From positions 14,544 through 78,543 of the forward strand of contig CAZUGA010000020.1 in the NCBI GenBank assembly GCA_964619885.1: a stretch of DNA of 64,000 bases, in the 5' to 3' direction. Each line of letters opens with the position of its first letter. Within the stretch, counting starts at the first letter, position 1. The translations under genes and the position numbers were made by a program. Below the pieces are notes generated by a model. That model worked only from the letters and a program-made list of their open reading frames with translations. It did no database searches and was not told the origin of the DNA. Source of the DNA: CAZUGA01 sp964619885 (GTDB lineage Bacteria; Pseudomonadota; Gammaproteobacteria; Methylococcales; UBA1147). Below, piece after piece: positions 34,960 through 44,617 of this stretch.

Positions 34960-35997
34960 ATGGCCAAGAATTTAGAAATGGGCCCGGTAATGTTGGATTT
35001 GGAAGGTGTAGACGTGTCTCTTTCTGAGGTGCGAAAGCTGCAACACCCAGGCACCGGCGGCGTTATACTTTTTTCAAGAAATTACACTGAGCCCGAGCAA
35101 GTAGAAGAATTGATTAAAGAAATCCGCTCGATTCGACGAGGGAATATATTGATCGCAGTGGATCAAGAGGGTGGTCGGGTGCAGCGTTTTTTGGATGGTT
35201 TTACGCGTTTGCCGCCTGCGTGTCGCTATGCGCAAATTGATCCATCGATTTGTACGGATGCGCTGCATTTGGCGGAAGCGTCTGCTTGGCTCATGGCGAC
35301 GGAATTACGCAGCATAGATGTCGATTTTAGTTTTGCGCCGGTATTGGACGTGGACTGTGGTATTAGTTCGATTATTGGTGACAGATCGTTTTCTTCTGAT
35401 GCAGAAACAGTAAGCCAATTTGCGACGGCTTTTCGGAACGGTATGAACAGAGCCGGTATGGCTGCTGTCGGAAAACATTTTCCCGGACACGGCGGGGTCG
35501 CAGCAGATTCTCATCTTGCTTTGCCTGTCGATGACCGCAAAGCTGCATTAATTTTAAAAAACGATTTGTTGCCATTCAAGCGGTTGATAGAGGACGGTTT
35601 GGAAGCGGTTATGCCTGCGCATGTTGTGTATTCGGCGTTGGATGCTTGTCCTGCAGGTTTTTCAGAGTTCTGGATCAAACAGGTATTACGTAAACGATTG
35701 GGATTTGAAGGGGCAATATTTAGCGATGATTTGAGTATGGCCGGTGCGGAATACGCTGGTGGTTATCTGGGACGAGCGGAACTCGCTTTAGGGGCTGGCT
35801 GCGATATGATTCTGGTTTGTAATCAGCCAGATGAGGCTGAGCAGTTACTTGATCAAATTCGTGGGGATAGGCCGGATTTGATTCAGCGGCGCTTGGTTAA
35901 TATGCTTGGGCGTTCCCGAATGACAAGAATGGAATTGATCAACGACAATGAACGACTAAAAATTCTATCCCGCTTGCAAGAATTGGAATCTAACTGA
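34960..35997 (+). CDS. nagZ: Beta-N-acetylglucosaminidase NagZ
   Basis: Glycoside hydrolase family 3 enzyme of the cytosol that removes GlcNAc from 1,6-anhydro-muropeptides in cell-wall recycling. About 345 aa. Visible: GGVILFSRNY, AVDQEGGRVQRF, FAPVLDVD, GKHFPGHGGVAADSH (catalytic His in the flexible loop) and the nucleophile Asp in FSDDLSMAGAEYAG. Starts TTG 34942, ATG 34960 and ATG 34978 (MGPVMLDLEG, the E. coli-like start) are all in frame; 34960 is a compromise. It overlaps hpt by one base. Confidence 0.94.
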   Translation: MAKNLEMGPVMLDLEGVDVSLSEVRKLQHPGTGGVILFSRNYTEPEQVEELIKEIRSIRRGNILIAVDQEGGRVQRFLDGFTRLPPACRYAQIDPSICTDALHLAEASAWLMATELRSIDVDFSFAPVLDVDCGISSIIGDRSFSSDAETVSQFATAFRNGMNRAGMAAVGKHFPGHGGVAADSHLALPVDDRKAALILKNDLLPFKRLIEDGLEAVMPAHVVYSALDACPAGFSEFWIKQVLRKRLGFEGAIFSDDLSMAGAEYAGGYLGRAELALGAGCDMILVCNQPDEAEQLLDQIRGDRPDLIQRRLVNMLGRSRMTRMELINDNERLKILSRLQELESN

Positions 35998-36545
35998 TGG
36001 ATGAAATAGATGATATTAAACGGGTAAAGACTGAAGCGGAATTGATTTTCTCAGAGCAGGAAATTGACACCGCGATTGGGCAAATGTCCAAAGCCATCAG
36101 TGAATCCATGGCCGAATCGAATCCGCTGTTAATATGTATCGTTAATGGTGGCATTCCATTGGCAGCACAACTGATGTTGCGTTGCGATTTCCCAATGACA
36201 AACGATATCGTTTATGCGACGCGTTACCAGGGCAATACCGTAGGCAATGAACTTAGTTGGTTGGTTAAACCCCAGCAGCCAATAAAAGGTAGGACGGTAT
36301 TGTTAGTCGACGATATATTGGATGAAGGAATCACGCTGCAGGCGATTTGTAATTATTGTAAGGATCAGGGCGCGATCAATGTTTATAGTGCTGTATTGGT
36401 GGACAAGAAAATAGGGAGGGCAAAACCGATACAAGCTGATTTTATTGGGTTGGTTGCCGAGAATCGTTATTTGTTTGGTTACGGGATGGATTATAAGGGC
36501 TATTTCAGAAATTCTAGAGGGATATATGCCTGTAAAATCGACTAG
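35997..36545 (+). CDS. hpt: Hypoxanthine-guanine phosphoribosyltransferase
   Basis: Purine salvage: adds hypoxanthine or guanine to PRPP to give IMP or GMP. 182 aa type I phosphoribosyltransferase. Landmarks: CIVNGGIPLAAQLM, the PRPP loop LLVDDILDEGITLQAI, and YLFGYGMDYKGYFRN near the C-terminus. It overlaps both neighbours (one base with nagZ, 20 bp with mtnP). The gene next door releases hypoxanthine, its probable substrate. Confidence 0.9.
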   Translation: MDEIDDIKRVKTEAELIFSEQEIDTAIGQMSKAISESMAESNPLLICIVNGGIPLAAQLMLRCDFPMTNDIVYATRYQGNTVGNELSWLVKPQQPIKGRTVLLVDDILDEGITLQAICNYCKDQGAINVYSAVLVDKKIGRAKPIQADFIGLVAENRYLFGYGMDYKGYFRNSRGIYACKID

Positions 36546-37305
36546 AGAGTTTGACTCCAATTCTAGTCTACTCGGTGTTATTGGTGGCACCGGCCTGACA
36601 CATCTGCCGGGGTTGGAAATTGTGGACACAAAGGATGCGACGACAGAATTCGGGGTACCATCGGCGGGCTTGCTGTTTGGGGAATATTATGGGCGGGACG
36701 TTGTATTTCTTGCACGACATGGGAGCCAACATAGTATTCCACCGCATGAAATTAACTATAGAGCCAATATCTCGGCGCTGAAAACAGTCGGTGTCAAGGA
36801 GGTCATCGCGGTTGCCGCGGTCGGGGGTATTCATGCGGCGGCAAAACCGGGAAGAATAGTGCTTCCAGATCAGCTTATTGATTATACGGGGGGCAGGGAA
36901 AGTACTTTTTATGATGGTGGTCAAAATGGGGTTCGGCATATTGATTTTAGCTGGCCGTATAGTAAAGCCCTAAGAACTAGGTTGCTACAAGCCGCATCCA
37001 CTAGCGGTATAGACGTGTTGGAAGGCGCGGTTTATGGGTGTACCAATGGCCCAAGATTGGAGACTGCTGCAGAGATCATGCGCATGGAGCAAGATGGTTG
37101 TGATTTAGTGGGTATGACTGGGATGCCGGAAACCGTGCTGGCTAGGGAGGCGGGGTTCGAATATGCGTGTTGCGCGGTGGTTGCGAATTGGGCGGCGGGA
37201 AAATCGAATGGGGAAATTACCATGGAAGACATTGAGAAAAACATGGAACGCGGCTTTGCTGATTTCGAACCTCTTTTACGTGCATTCTTGAATGTAAACA
37301 ATTAG
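36526..37305 (+). CDS. mtnP: 5'-methylthioinosine (or methylthioadenosine) phosphorylase
   Basis: Purine nucleoside phosphorylase/MTAP family, 259 aa from the ATG at 36526 (AGAGG upstream). Visible: VIGGTGLTHLPGLE, ARHGSQHSIPPHEINYRANISALK, AVGGIHAAAKPG, QLIDYTGGRESTF, NGPRLETAAEI and LVGMTGMPETVLARE. The base-binding region has Asn (VVANWAAGKS) rather than the Asp of adenine-specific MTAPs, and the whole pattern follows the Pseudomonas methylthioinosine phosphorylase, so hypoxanthine release is likely. The pairing with hpt supports this. Activity is inferred. Confidence 0.88.
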   Translation: MPVKSTREFDSNSSLLGVIGGTGLTHLPGLEIVDTKDATTEFGVPSAGLLFGEYYGRDVVFLARHGSQHSIPPHEINYRANISALKTVGVKEVIAVAAVGGIHAAAKPGRIVLPDQLIDYTGGRESTFYDGGQNGVRHIDFSWPYSKALRTRLLQAASTSGIDVLEGAVYGCTNGPRLETAAEIMRMEQDGCDLVGMTGMPETVLAREAGFEYACCAVVANWAAGKSNGEITMEDIEKNMERGFADFEPLLRAFLNVNN

Positions 37306-37389
37306 AACTACTTGCTTTGCTGTGGATCTAGGTTTGTTCCGATCAGTCAGATAGAAAACAACCTGTGGATTGTAAAGAGCCATCTAATA

Positions 37390-40300
37390 TCAAAATGCCA
37401 TTGCCGTATCGCAATCGTTTTTTAATAATTCCAAAAGTTGACCGACGAACTCTAGTTTTTCTTCGGCCGAATTGGATTCTTTGAAAAATTTTAATTTCTC
37501 GGGGCCATCCAGTTTATATTGTTCTGGTTGTTTTTGAATCAAATCAAGTAAATTTTCAGTATTGATTTTGGGTTCCGGGCCGAACAGAATTCGCCCATTA
37601 GAAGGCCCCACTTCAATTTTTCTTATTTCCATTTCGCTAGCTTGAATTTTAATCTCAGTAATTGCGAAGAGATTCTTGGTTGCATCCGGAAACAAACCGA
37701 AGCGGTCTATCATTTCTACTTTAAGCTGCCAAAGTTCTTCGACATTAATTGAGTTAGCAATTCGTTTGTACAATACCAAGCGCGTATGGACGTCTGGTAG
37801 ATAATCATCGGGAATCAAAGCAGTTGAATAAAAATCAACTTCTGGTCCGGTATCTAACGGCGATTCCAGATCAGGTTCGGTTCCGGATTTTAGCGCGGAA
37901 ACCGCACGTTCTAGTAATTCGGTATACAGGGTAAATCCAATTTCTTGAATTTGACCGCTTTGCTCGTCACCCAGTAATTCGCCGGCGCCTCTAATTTCCA
38001 GGTCATGCGACGACAGCATAAAGCCGGCACCCAAGCTATCGGATTCTTCTATTGCTGATAAGCGTTTCACTGCGTCGGATGTCATTAGTGGTTTCGGCGG
38101 AATGATTAAATAAGCATATGCTCGATGGTGTGAGCGTCCCACGCGGCCACGTAGTTGATGTAATTGAGCGAGCCCTAGTTTATCCGCTCGATTGATTAAA
38201 ATGGTATTTGCGCTGGGGATGTCGATTCCGCTTTCAATAATTGTTGTGCAGACTAACATATTGAAACGTTGATGATAGAAATCGAGCATAACCTTCTCAA
38301 GTTGTCGCTCGGGCATCTGGCCGTGTGCGATTTCTATCCGTGCTTCCGGAACAAGTTGTTCAAGCTCGCGCGCAGCTCTTTCGATGGATTTTACGTTATT
38401 GTGCAAATAAAATATCTGTCCTCCGCGGCGAATTTCACGCAGGCATGCCTCTTGGATCAGAGCATCTATTGGCTCGGTAATGAAGGTTTTGATCGCGTGG
38501 CGATTGGGTGGCGGTGTGGCGATAATGGAAATATCTCTCAAGCCGGACATTGCCATGTTTAAAGTTCGAGGGATCGGCGTGGCCGTTAGCGTAAGGATAT
38601 CCAATTCGCTACGAAGTTTTTTGAAATGTTCTTTATGGCGGACTCCAAACCGGTGTTCTTCGTCAATGATTACGAGCCCCAGGTTTTGATATTCAACAGT
38701 GTTTTGCAGTAATTTATGTGTTCCGATTAATATGTCGATCTTACCGGATTTGGTTTCTGCGAGAATAGATTCCTGTTGTTTTTTACTGACAAAGCGTGAA
38801 AGCGCTTTAACGCGTATTGGCCAATCGGCGAAACGATCACAAAAATTTTGATGATGTTGATGAGCCAGGAGCGTCGTCGGAACCAAAACTGCCACTTGCT
38901 TGTCGCTTTGAATGGCGATAAAAGCGGCGCGCATACAAACTTCGGTTTTTCCGAAACCAACATCACCGCATATGACGCGGTCCATAGGCTGTGGCGATGC
39001 CATGTCCTTTAAGGTCTGTTTTATTGCGGTGTCCTGATCTGGGGTTTCTTCAAATGGAAACGCCAGCGCGAAATTTTCGTATTCTTCGTTGTTAATCCGA
39101 TGAGCGAAGCCTTGTTTGGCCGCACGCCTGGAGTTGATGTCCAAAAGTTCGGCCGCAACGTCCCGAACTCTTGCGGCGGCTCTCTTTTTAGCTTTGTTCC
39201 ATTGGTCGCCACCAAGCTTATGTAGTGGGGCCGTTTCTGCGCTCGCGCCGGTGTACCGGCTGATACAATGCAGCGATGCGACGGGTACATAAAGTTTATC
39301 GTTTTTTGCGTATTCCAGAATCAAAAATTCGGTTTCAATTCCCCCGACCTCCAGCTTTTGCAAACCTTGGTAGCGCCCTATTCCGTGGTCTTGATGTACG
39401 ACTGGAGTTCCAATGGATAATTCGGAAAGGGTGCTTACGATGTTTTCGAGCTCGCGTCCAGATGTTCGTCGACGACGACGTCTTTGCTGCGCGCGCTGCC
39501 CCGTCAATTGGCTCTCGGTGATTATCGCGATTTTGGGATCGTCCATTAACAAACCATGATCCATGGGGGCGACTACAAGTGCCCTCACCATATCGCCTGC
39601 TAGAAAGTCGACCCAATTGGAAACTACTTCAGGCCGAATCTCATGTTTATTTAGGGTTGCCAACAGGTTTTCGCGGTGCCCCGCGGATTCGGCAATGAAC
39701 AGAATCCGTCCTTCGAATTGATGGAGAAAAATATCCAGTGCTTCGGCACCCTTTGCCTGCCGTGGCTTTAACGAAATATCGGGTATGGGTTGGGTTGAGA
39801 ATGAAATCTGATCGTTCGATAAATTAGATAGGGACTCTTCGACGAGGATCTGAATTAATGGGCATGTTTTTTGATGTTCTTCTAATAATGCCGGTGACAA
39901 AAACAGTTCCTCCGGAACGAGGAGAGGGCGCTCTATATCATGTCTGCGCTGCTCGTAACGATTGTATGTGTCAGAAAAAAAGTTACTTGCGGCTTTGTCT
40001 ATTTCTCCCAAATAGATCAATGAGGTATTGTGCGGAATATAATCGAATATCGTATTCGTTGATTCGACAAACATTGGAAGATAATATTCAATCCCACCCG
40101 GAGCGATACCTTTACTAACATCTTGGTATATCGTATTTCGTTGGGAAATGTCTGGAAATATAGATCTAAAATTTTTACGAAATCTTTTGATTGAATCTTC
40201 GTCAATCGGAAATTCTCTGGCCGGAAACAGATTGACGTTATCATATTTTTTTTGAGATCGTTGGGTTTCAGTATCGAATGTCCGAATGGATTCTATCTCT

Positions 40301-40893
40301 TCGTCGAATAGCTCAATCCTAAACGGTGTCGTACTACCCATTGGGAACAGGTCCAGTATCGAACCCCTTATCGCAAATTCTCCGTGTTGATAAACTTGAG
40401 ACACGCACTGATAACCAACTTTTTCAAGTTGCCGTCTAATCCCATCCAACGGTAGGTTTTGACCAATACTCCAATTAAAACTTTTGGATAAAATATGCTC
40501 GCGGGGTGCGATTTTATGTAAAGCAGTTGAAATAGATAAAACAACTGCCCCACGAGATATAGTGGGTAGTGTAGAAAGTGTTTTCAGCCGTTGTGATGTG
40601 ATTTCCGGAAGTGGTGAAAAAACATCGTATGGCAAGGTCTCCCAATCCGGTAAATAAGAAACTGGGAATTCTTTTCTTAAATAAAACCGCAGCTCGTGTT
40701 CTACTCGTAAGGCCGATTGAGTGTCGGTGGTTATAACAACGAACGGGTTTTTGTTCTGGCTTATAGCTGACGCCAATGCAAGTGAGTCGCCGCAGCCCTT
40801 CAGTCCGGTCCATTGCAGAATATCACCCGGTGCTTTAGATGTCGGTGGTTTAAAAAGGGAAGCTTTGGTTTGAGAATTAGAAATAGGGGGCAT
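37390..40893 (-). CDS. mfd: Transcription-repair coupling factor Mfd
   Basis: Translocase that removes stalled RNA polymerase at DNA lesions and recruits UvrA. 1167 aa, full length. Domain order: UvrB-like N-terminal part (FVVITTDTQSALRVEHELRFYL, GEFAIRGSILDLFPMG), RNA polymerase-interaction domain (GTPVVHQDHGIGRYQGL), SF2 helicase motor with Walker A CGDVGFGKTEVCMRAAF, DEEHRFG, TATPIPRTLNMAMSG and RGRVGRSHHRAYAYL, and a C-terminal TRCF domain (LPDVHTRLVLYKR). It runs opposite to nagZ-hpt-mtnP. Confidence 0.97.
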   Translation of the reverse strand: MPPISNSQTKASLFKPPTSKAPGDILQWTGLKGCGDSLALASAISQNKNPFVVITTDTQSALRVEHELRFYLRKEFPVSYLPDWETLPYDVFSPLPEITSQRLKTLSTLPTISRGAVVLSISTALHKIAPREHILSKSFNWSIGQNLPLDGIRRQLEKVGYQCVSQVYQHGEFAIRGSILDLFPMGSTTPFRIELFDEEIESIRTFDTETQRSQKKYDNVNLFPAREFPIDEDSIKRFRKNFRSIFPDISQRNTIYQDVSKGIAPGGIEYYLPMFVESTNTIFDYIPHNTSLIYLGEIDKAASNFFSDTYNRYEQRRHDIERPLLVPEELFLSPALLEEHQKTCPLIQILVEESLSNLSNDQISFSTQPIPDISLKPRQAKGAEALDIFLHQFEGRILFIAESAGHRENLLATLNKHEIRPEVVSNWVDFLAGDMVRALVVAPMDHGLLMDDPKIAIITESQLTGQRAQQRRRRRRTSGRELENIVSTLSELSIGTPVVHQDHGIGRYQGLQKLEVGGIETEFLILEYAKNDKLYVPVASLHCISRYTGASAETAPLHKLGGDQWNKAKKRAAARVRDVAAELLDINSRRAAKQGFAHRINNEEYENFALAFPFEETPDQDTAIKQTLKDMASPQPMDRVICGDVGFGKTEVCMRAAFIAIQSDKQVAVLVPTTLLAHQHHQNFCDRFADWPIRVKALSRFVSKKQQESILAETKSGKIDILIGTHKLLQNTVEYQNLGLVIIDEEHRFGVRHKEHFKKLRSELDILTLTATPIPRTLNMAMSGLRDISIIATPPPNRHAIKTFITEPIDALIQEACLREIRRGGQIFYLHNNVKSIERAARELEQLVPEARIEIAHGQMPERQLEKVMLDFYHQRFNMLVCTTIIESGIDIPSANTILINRADKLGLAQLHQLRGRVGRSHHRAYAYLIIPPKPLMTSDAVKRLSAIEESDSLGAGFMLSSHDLEIRGAGELLGDEQSGQIQEIGFTLYTELLERAVSALKSGTEPDLESPLDTGPEVDFYSTALIPDDYLPDVHTRLVLYKRIANSINVEELWQLKVEMIDRFGLFPDATKNLFAITEIKIQASEMEIRKIEVGPSNGRILFGPEPKINTENLLDLIQKQPEQYKLDGPEKLKFFKESNSAEEKLEFVGQLLELLKNDCDTAMAF

Positions 40894-41461
40894 TGCTGTA
40901 GGTTGAAGAAAATTGGTCTTGGTGAGTGAATTGAATAAAAAACTTTATATTATCCCACACTGGGCTAGGTAAAGTTAAGCCAACTGGCTCAGATTTATCG
41001 CGCCTTACTAGAGACGTATTTGAGTTTTCTAACCAATCGCGTCGAGTTGAGAAAGGCAGAGGTTTTGGTTAATGTTGTCAAAAACTGAGAGGGTTTTGCG
41101 GGTAAGTTCATTTTTTAGATTCGTTGGCTTTAATTTAATCTAATACAACTCTTACCAATTTAGGAAAGATTATTACGAATACTATTTTATTCAATATAAA
41201 CTAATAATAGTTTAGCCTTCAGGTGTTTGGTTTTTGATAAACCTTAATGTTATTGCCGTGCTGCACTTGTATTGAACAAATTGTCCTCCGATTAATTGTA
41301 TCGATATATCAGAATGATTTTTACTACAAATAAATCGTATATAAATCCTGATGGTATAAAGGGTAAAGTCTTGGTAAATATAATACGCTCTATCTATATG
41401 TAAGTTTCGGACGTGTGATATAATTAAATCTCTGTGTTATTGTAAAAGAGGCGAATATTCA
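40894..41461. other. Long AT-rich intergenic region upstream of the H-NS-like gene
   Basis: 568 bp, markedly AT-rich with many A/T tracts and no open frame of note. It separates the divergent mfd and H-NS-family genes. Such AT-rich, probably curved DNA is the preferred target of H-NS proteins, so autoregulation is plausible but unproven. Confidence 0.5.
41416..41424 (+). promoter_or_regulatory. Extended -10 promoter for the H-NS-like gene
   Basis: TGATATAAT: a perfect TATAAT with the TGn extension. The -35 region at the usual distance is poor, as allowed for extended -10 promoters. The start would be near 41431, about 30 nt before the ATG. A second TATAAT lies at 41379-41384. Confidence 0.5.
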
Positions 41462-41788
41462 ATGCGAAGTGATTTTAACAAACTGTCTGAAATTGATTTA
41501 GAAAATGTAATAGCAAATGCAGGGAAAGAACTTCGAGCGCGGCAACAAGCTAAACGGAAAGAGGTGATCGCACAAATTAAGGAATTAGCTGCGTCGATAG
41601 ATATTAGAATCGAAATTAACGACACCAAGACTAAGTCGACTAGGCAAGGTAAAAAGGTGCCAGCAAAGTATCAAAACCCAAATGATCTCACACAACAATG
41701 GAGTGGCCGTGGGATGAAACCCAAATGGTTGAAAGCGCTATTGGATAAAGGGCAAAAGCTGGAAAAATTCGAAATAAAACGGAAATAA
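41462..41788 (+). CDS. H-NS family nucleoid protein
   Basis: 108 aa. A charged N-terminal coiled coil (about 5-50, ELRARQQAKRKEVIAQIKEL) for oligomerisation is followed by a basic linker (KTKSTRQGKKVPAKY) and the C-terminal H-NS DNA-binding motif YQNPNDLTQQWSGRGMKPKWL, matching the family core YxNP..WSGRGxxPxWL. Expected to bind AT-rich DNA and silence genes. It is a single-gene unit with AGAGG before the ATG. The closest named relatives are the short H-NS/BpH3-like proteins of beta- and gammaproteobacteria. Confidence 0.92.
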   Translation: MRSDFNKLSEIDLENVIANAGKELRARQQAKRKEVIAQIKELAASIDIRIEINDTKTKSTRQGKKVPAKYQNPNDLTQQWSGRGMKPKWLKALLDKGQKLEKFEIKRK

Positions 41789-41801
41789 ATATTTGTAAAT
41801 T

Positions 41802-41835
41802 CAGAGACGTTAAAGAGGGATGTTTGGCGTCTCTG
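41802..41835 (+). terminator. Hairpin downstream of the H-NS-like gene
   Basis: CAGAGACG / CGTCTCTG arms, extended by A-T and G-U pairs to about 13 bp with an 8-nt loop. No T-run follows, so termination would be imperfect. It lies between two convergent genes. Confidence 0.5.
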
Positions 41836-41958
41836 CTCCTCATTCGTTGGGCTAATTGCTTTTGATACTAACTAGATTAGCCGGCGCTTTTTACTTATCA
41901 ATTGGATGATGCGGTAGTATCGTCATGGATTTACCGGTTATCAATTAAGTTTTATTTT

Positions 41959-43635
41959 TTATTGATTGGCCATTTCTAGCATTTCTTGGGCATGGGCCAA
42001 TGTTTGTTGGGTAATGTTTAGACCGCCAAGCATGCGGGCGATTTCTTGTTTGCGCATTTCGGGCGATAACTGTCGTACCTGCGATTCTGTATTAATGTCG
42101 TCGCTGGATTTTTCTACCAGTAAATGGTGATGAGCTTGGGCGGCAACCTGCGGCAGGTGTGTTACGCATAGAACCTGCTGGTTAGATCCAAGAGTGCGTA
42201 GTTTCTGACCAACGATTTCGGCGACACCACCCCCAATACCTGAATCAACTTCGTCAAATATCATAGTTGCGGTACTATGCGAATGAAGTGCCGCGACTTG
42301 AATGGCCAAACTGATTCTCGATAGCTCTCCACCCGACGCTACTTTATTCAGCGGTCGGGCGGGCATACCCGGATTTGTTGAAACGAGGAATTCGACCTGA
42401 TCCAATCCACCAGGTTTTGGATCGCCGGTAGGGTCGTTTGTATCTATTTGAATTGTCGATTTACCTTGAGGCATACCGAGTTCTTGGATCGCATTGGAGA
42501 TTTGGACTTCTAAGAGTTGGGCAGCTTGTTTACGATTTTTGGATAACAGCACCGCTTTGGTATGGTAGCGTTCCCTTACCTTATTCAGGCGGGTTTCAAG
42601 TCCGTCTATTTGCTCAATCGCTTGCTCTAAGAATTTTAATTCTTGATTTAATGCGCGTAGTTTCTCCGAAAGTTCGCCTGGTTTTATATAATGTTTGCGA
42701 GCAATCGAATGCACCTGGGCTAATCTGTCGTCAAGATAGGCGAGTTGGTTGGGATCGATCTCCAAAGTGTCCAATTGGCGGTGGAGTAAATGACTCGACT
42801 CTTGAACCTGAATTTGTGCCTCATTTAGCAGTTGTACTACTGCATCTAATTCTGGAGCGTGTTGACTTATATCGGTTAAAGCCCTTATCGAATTACTTAA
42901 TCTTGAATTAATGGAATGCTGTTCATCGCCGTACAGCAGGTCGATTTGGGTTCGAGTAGTTAAAGCTATAGTTTCCGCATTGGCATGAAATGTCTGGTCA
43001 CTAACCAGTTGGTCGTAGTCAAGGTTTTCGACATCAACGGTTTCTAGTTCGTTGATTTGATAACGTAGCAATTCATCGCGTTCGGCCCTGGTGCGCATCG
43101 TTTCAGACGTTTTATTTAATTCGGCGCGCGTTGTTTGCCATTTAGCGTACGTAACGTTTACTTGCTCAAGCAGCTCTCGGTTATTAGAAATTTCATCCAG
43201 AATACGACGTTGCTCGGTTGTATTGAGCAACGCAAGATGCGCATGTTGGCCATGAATTTCTATTAATCGTTCGGCTAATTCTTGTAAGGATTGCAAAGTA
43301 ACCGGACGGTTATTTATAAAGGCTTTGGATCGACCGTCCCGGTTGAGTACACGACGAATTAAACAATTGTTGTGGTCATCTAACTCTAAGTCTATAAGCC
43401 AAGTCAAAGCCAGTGGCGTATCACTCAAGTCAAATTCCAAGTTGATTTCGGCTTTGTCACAACCTGGACGTATTAGACTGGAATCCGCTCGATCGCCAAG
43501 CGCTAATCCCATCGCCGTCAGCAAAATGGATTTGCCCGCCCCAGTTTCTCCCGTTAGCACAGTTAATCCTCGGTGGAAATCCAAATCAAGGGTTTTGACG
43601 ACGGTAAGATCTCTAATGTTTAGAGAGCATAGCAT
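41959..43635 (-). CDS. recN: DNA repair protein RecN
   Basis: SMC-like ATPase that helps repair double-strand breaks. 558 aa. Walker A GETGAGKSILLTAM near the N-terminus, IEIHGQHAHLALL, two central coiled-coil regions, then LASGGELSRISLAIQ (signature), MIFDEVDSGIGG (Walker B) and LCVTHLPQVAAQAHHH. The ATG is at the family start MLCSLNIRDLTVV. It lies 9 bp downstream of nadK, so the two are co-transcribed. Confidence 0.97.
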   Translation of the reverse strand: MLCSLNIRDLTVVKTLDLDFHRGLTVLTGETGAGKSILLTAMGLALGDRADSSLIRPGCDKAEINLEFDLSDTPLALTWLIDLELDDHNNCLIRRVLNRDGRSKAFINNRPVTLQSLQELAERLIEIHGQHAHLALLNTTEQRRILDEISNNRELLEQVNVTYAKWQTTRAELNKTSETMRTRAERDELLRYQINELETVDVENLDYDQLVSDQTFHANAETIALTTRTQIDLLYGDEQHSINSRLSNSIRALTDISQHAPELDAVVQLLNEAQIQVQESSHLLHRQLDTLEIDPNQLAYLDDRLAQVHSIARKHYIKPGELSEKLRALNQELKFLEQAIEQIDGLETRLNKVRERYHTKAVLLSKNRKQAAQLLEVQISNAIQELGMPQGKSTIQIDTNDPTGDPKPGGLDQVEFLVSTNPGMPARPLNKVASGGELSRISLAIQVAALHSHSTATMIFDEVDSGIGGGVAEIVGQKLRTLGSNQQVLCVTHLPQVAAQAHHHLLVEKSSDDINTESQVRQLSPEMRKQEIARMLGGLNITQQTLAHAQEMLEMANQ

Positions 43636-43644
43636 AGATCTGAA

Positions 43645-44514
43645 TTAGCTACTCCAGTGTAGTTTTGCGCGAAGGATATCAAAAAAATCGTAATTGGTTG
43701 GGTGTAGTATCTTAACTAAGTTGGTGTCCTTTTTAATTTGAATTCGATCACTGATTAATACGTCGGGTATAGAAATATCGTCGCAGGTGACTTGCGCGTT
43801 GATCGCTTCCTTGTTACTGAATTCTATTTCGATCAGACTGTTGTCGTCCACCACAATGGGGCGATTGGTCAATGTGTGTGGATTAATAGGCACCAATACA
43901 ATGGCGCCCAGGGTAGGATGCAGAATTGGACCACCGCCGGATAAAGCGTAAGCCGTCGAACCGGTCGGTGTTGATACGATTAATCCGTCCGAGCGTTGGG
44001 AATTTAAAAAGATTTTATCAATATGCGTGATAATCTCTATCATACTAGGTGTGATCCATCGGTGAATCACAACCTCGTTTACGGCAATTTGTTCATGGAT
44101 TACTTGATCGTCTCGAATCAGTTGGGCGTTGAGTAACATTCGTTCTTCGGTTACAAAATTGCCCTGCAGGATATCGTCGAGCTTTATGATGACTTCATCG
44201 GGAGAAATGTCGACCAGAAAGCCCAAGCGGCCCAAATTAACACCAATGACCGGAACTTTGTGTGGTGCAAGGTTGCGACCTGCGGAAAGCAATGTGCCGT
44301 CGCCACCAACCGTTATGGCGACGTCGCAGTGTTCACCCAGATTGGATATGTCATGGCATTCTACCGATTCAGATGCAAGAAATTTTCGACTTTGTTGTTC
44401 AACCAAAACCCGGTAATTGAGTTTGACCAAATGCTCGTACAAAACCGATATGGTTGTCGCAATGATTGGGTTAGGTTTGCCGATCAGGCCAATGGAACTG
44501 AATTGACGATGCAT
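43645..44514 (-). CDS. nadK: NAD kinase
   Basis: Phosphorylates NAD to NADP. 289 aa. The core motif VGGDGTLLSAGR, GVNLGRLGFLVDI, NEVVIHRW, SDGLIVSTPTGSTAYALSGGGPI and the C-terminal NRPIVVDD block are all present. It is transcribed away from hrcA, with the CIRCE element in the 153-bp gap between them. The gap-recN-nadK arrangement next to the heat-shock cluster is conserved in gammaproteobacteria. Confidence 0.97.
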   Translation of the reverse strand: MHRQFSSIGLIGKPNPIIATTISVLYEHLVKLNYRVLVEQQSRKFLASESVECHDISNLGEHCDVAITVGGDGTLLSAGRNLAPHKVPVIGVNLGRLGFLVDISPDEVIIKLDDILQGNFVTEERMLLNAQLIRDDQVIHEQIAVNEVVIHRWITPSMIEIITHIDKIFLNSQRSDGLIVSTPTGSTAYALSGGGPILHPTLGAIVLVPINPHTLTNRPIVVDDNSLIEIEFSNKEAINAQVTCDDISIPDVLISDRIQIKKDTNLVKILHPTNYDFFDILRAKLHWSS

Positions 44515-44583
44515 GGAGTAAATTGGGAGTTATTTTTCCAAAGGTAGCATGTTGCGCGTTTCCATCCAAGCTTTAAGCCGATC

Positions 44584-44612
44584 TTGACACAGATCTTCGG
44601 GATTGCTAGTTT
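44584..44612 (+). promoter_or_regulatory. Probable hrcA promoter
   Basis: A perfect -35 TTGACA (44584-44589) is followed after 17 bp by a weak -10 TAGTTT (44607-44612). The CIRCE operator begins 5 bp downstream, so HrcA would block initiation. The -10 assignment is uncertain. Confidence 0.45.
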
Positions 44613-44617
44613 CACTA

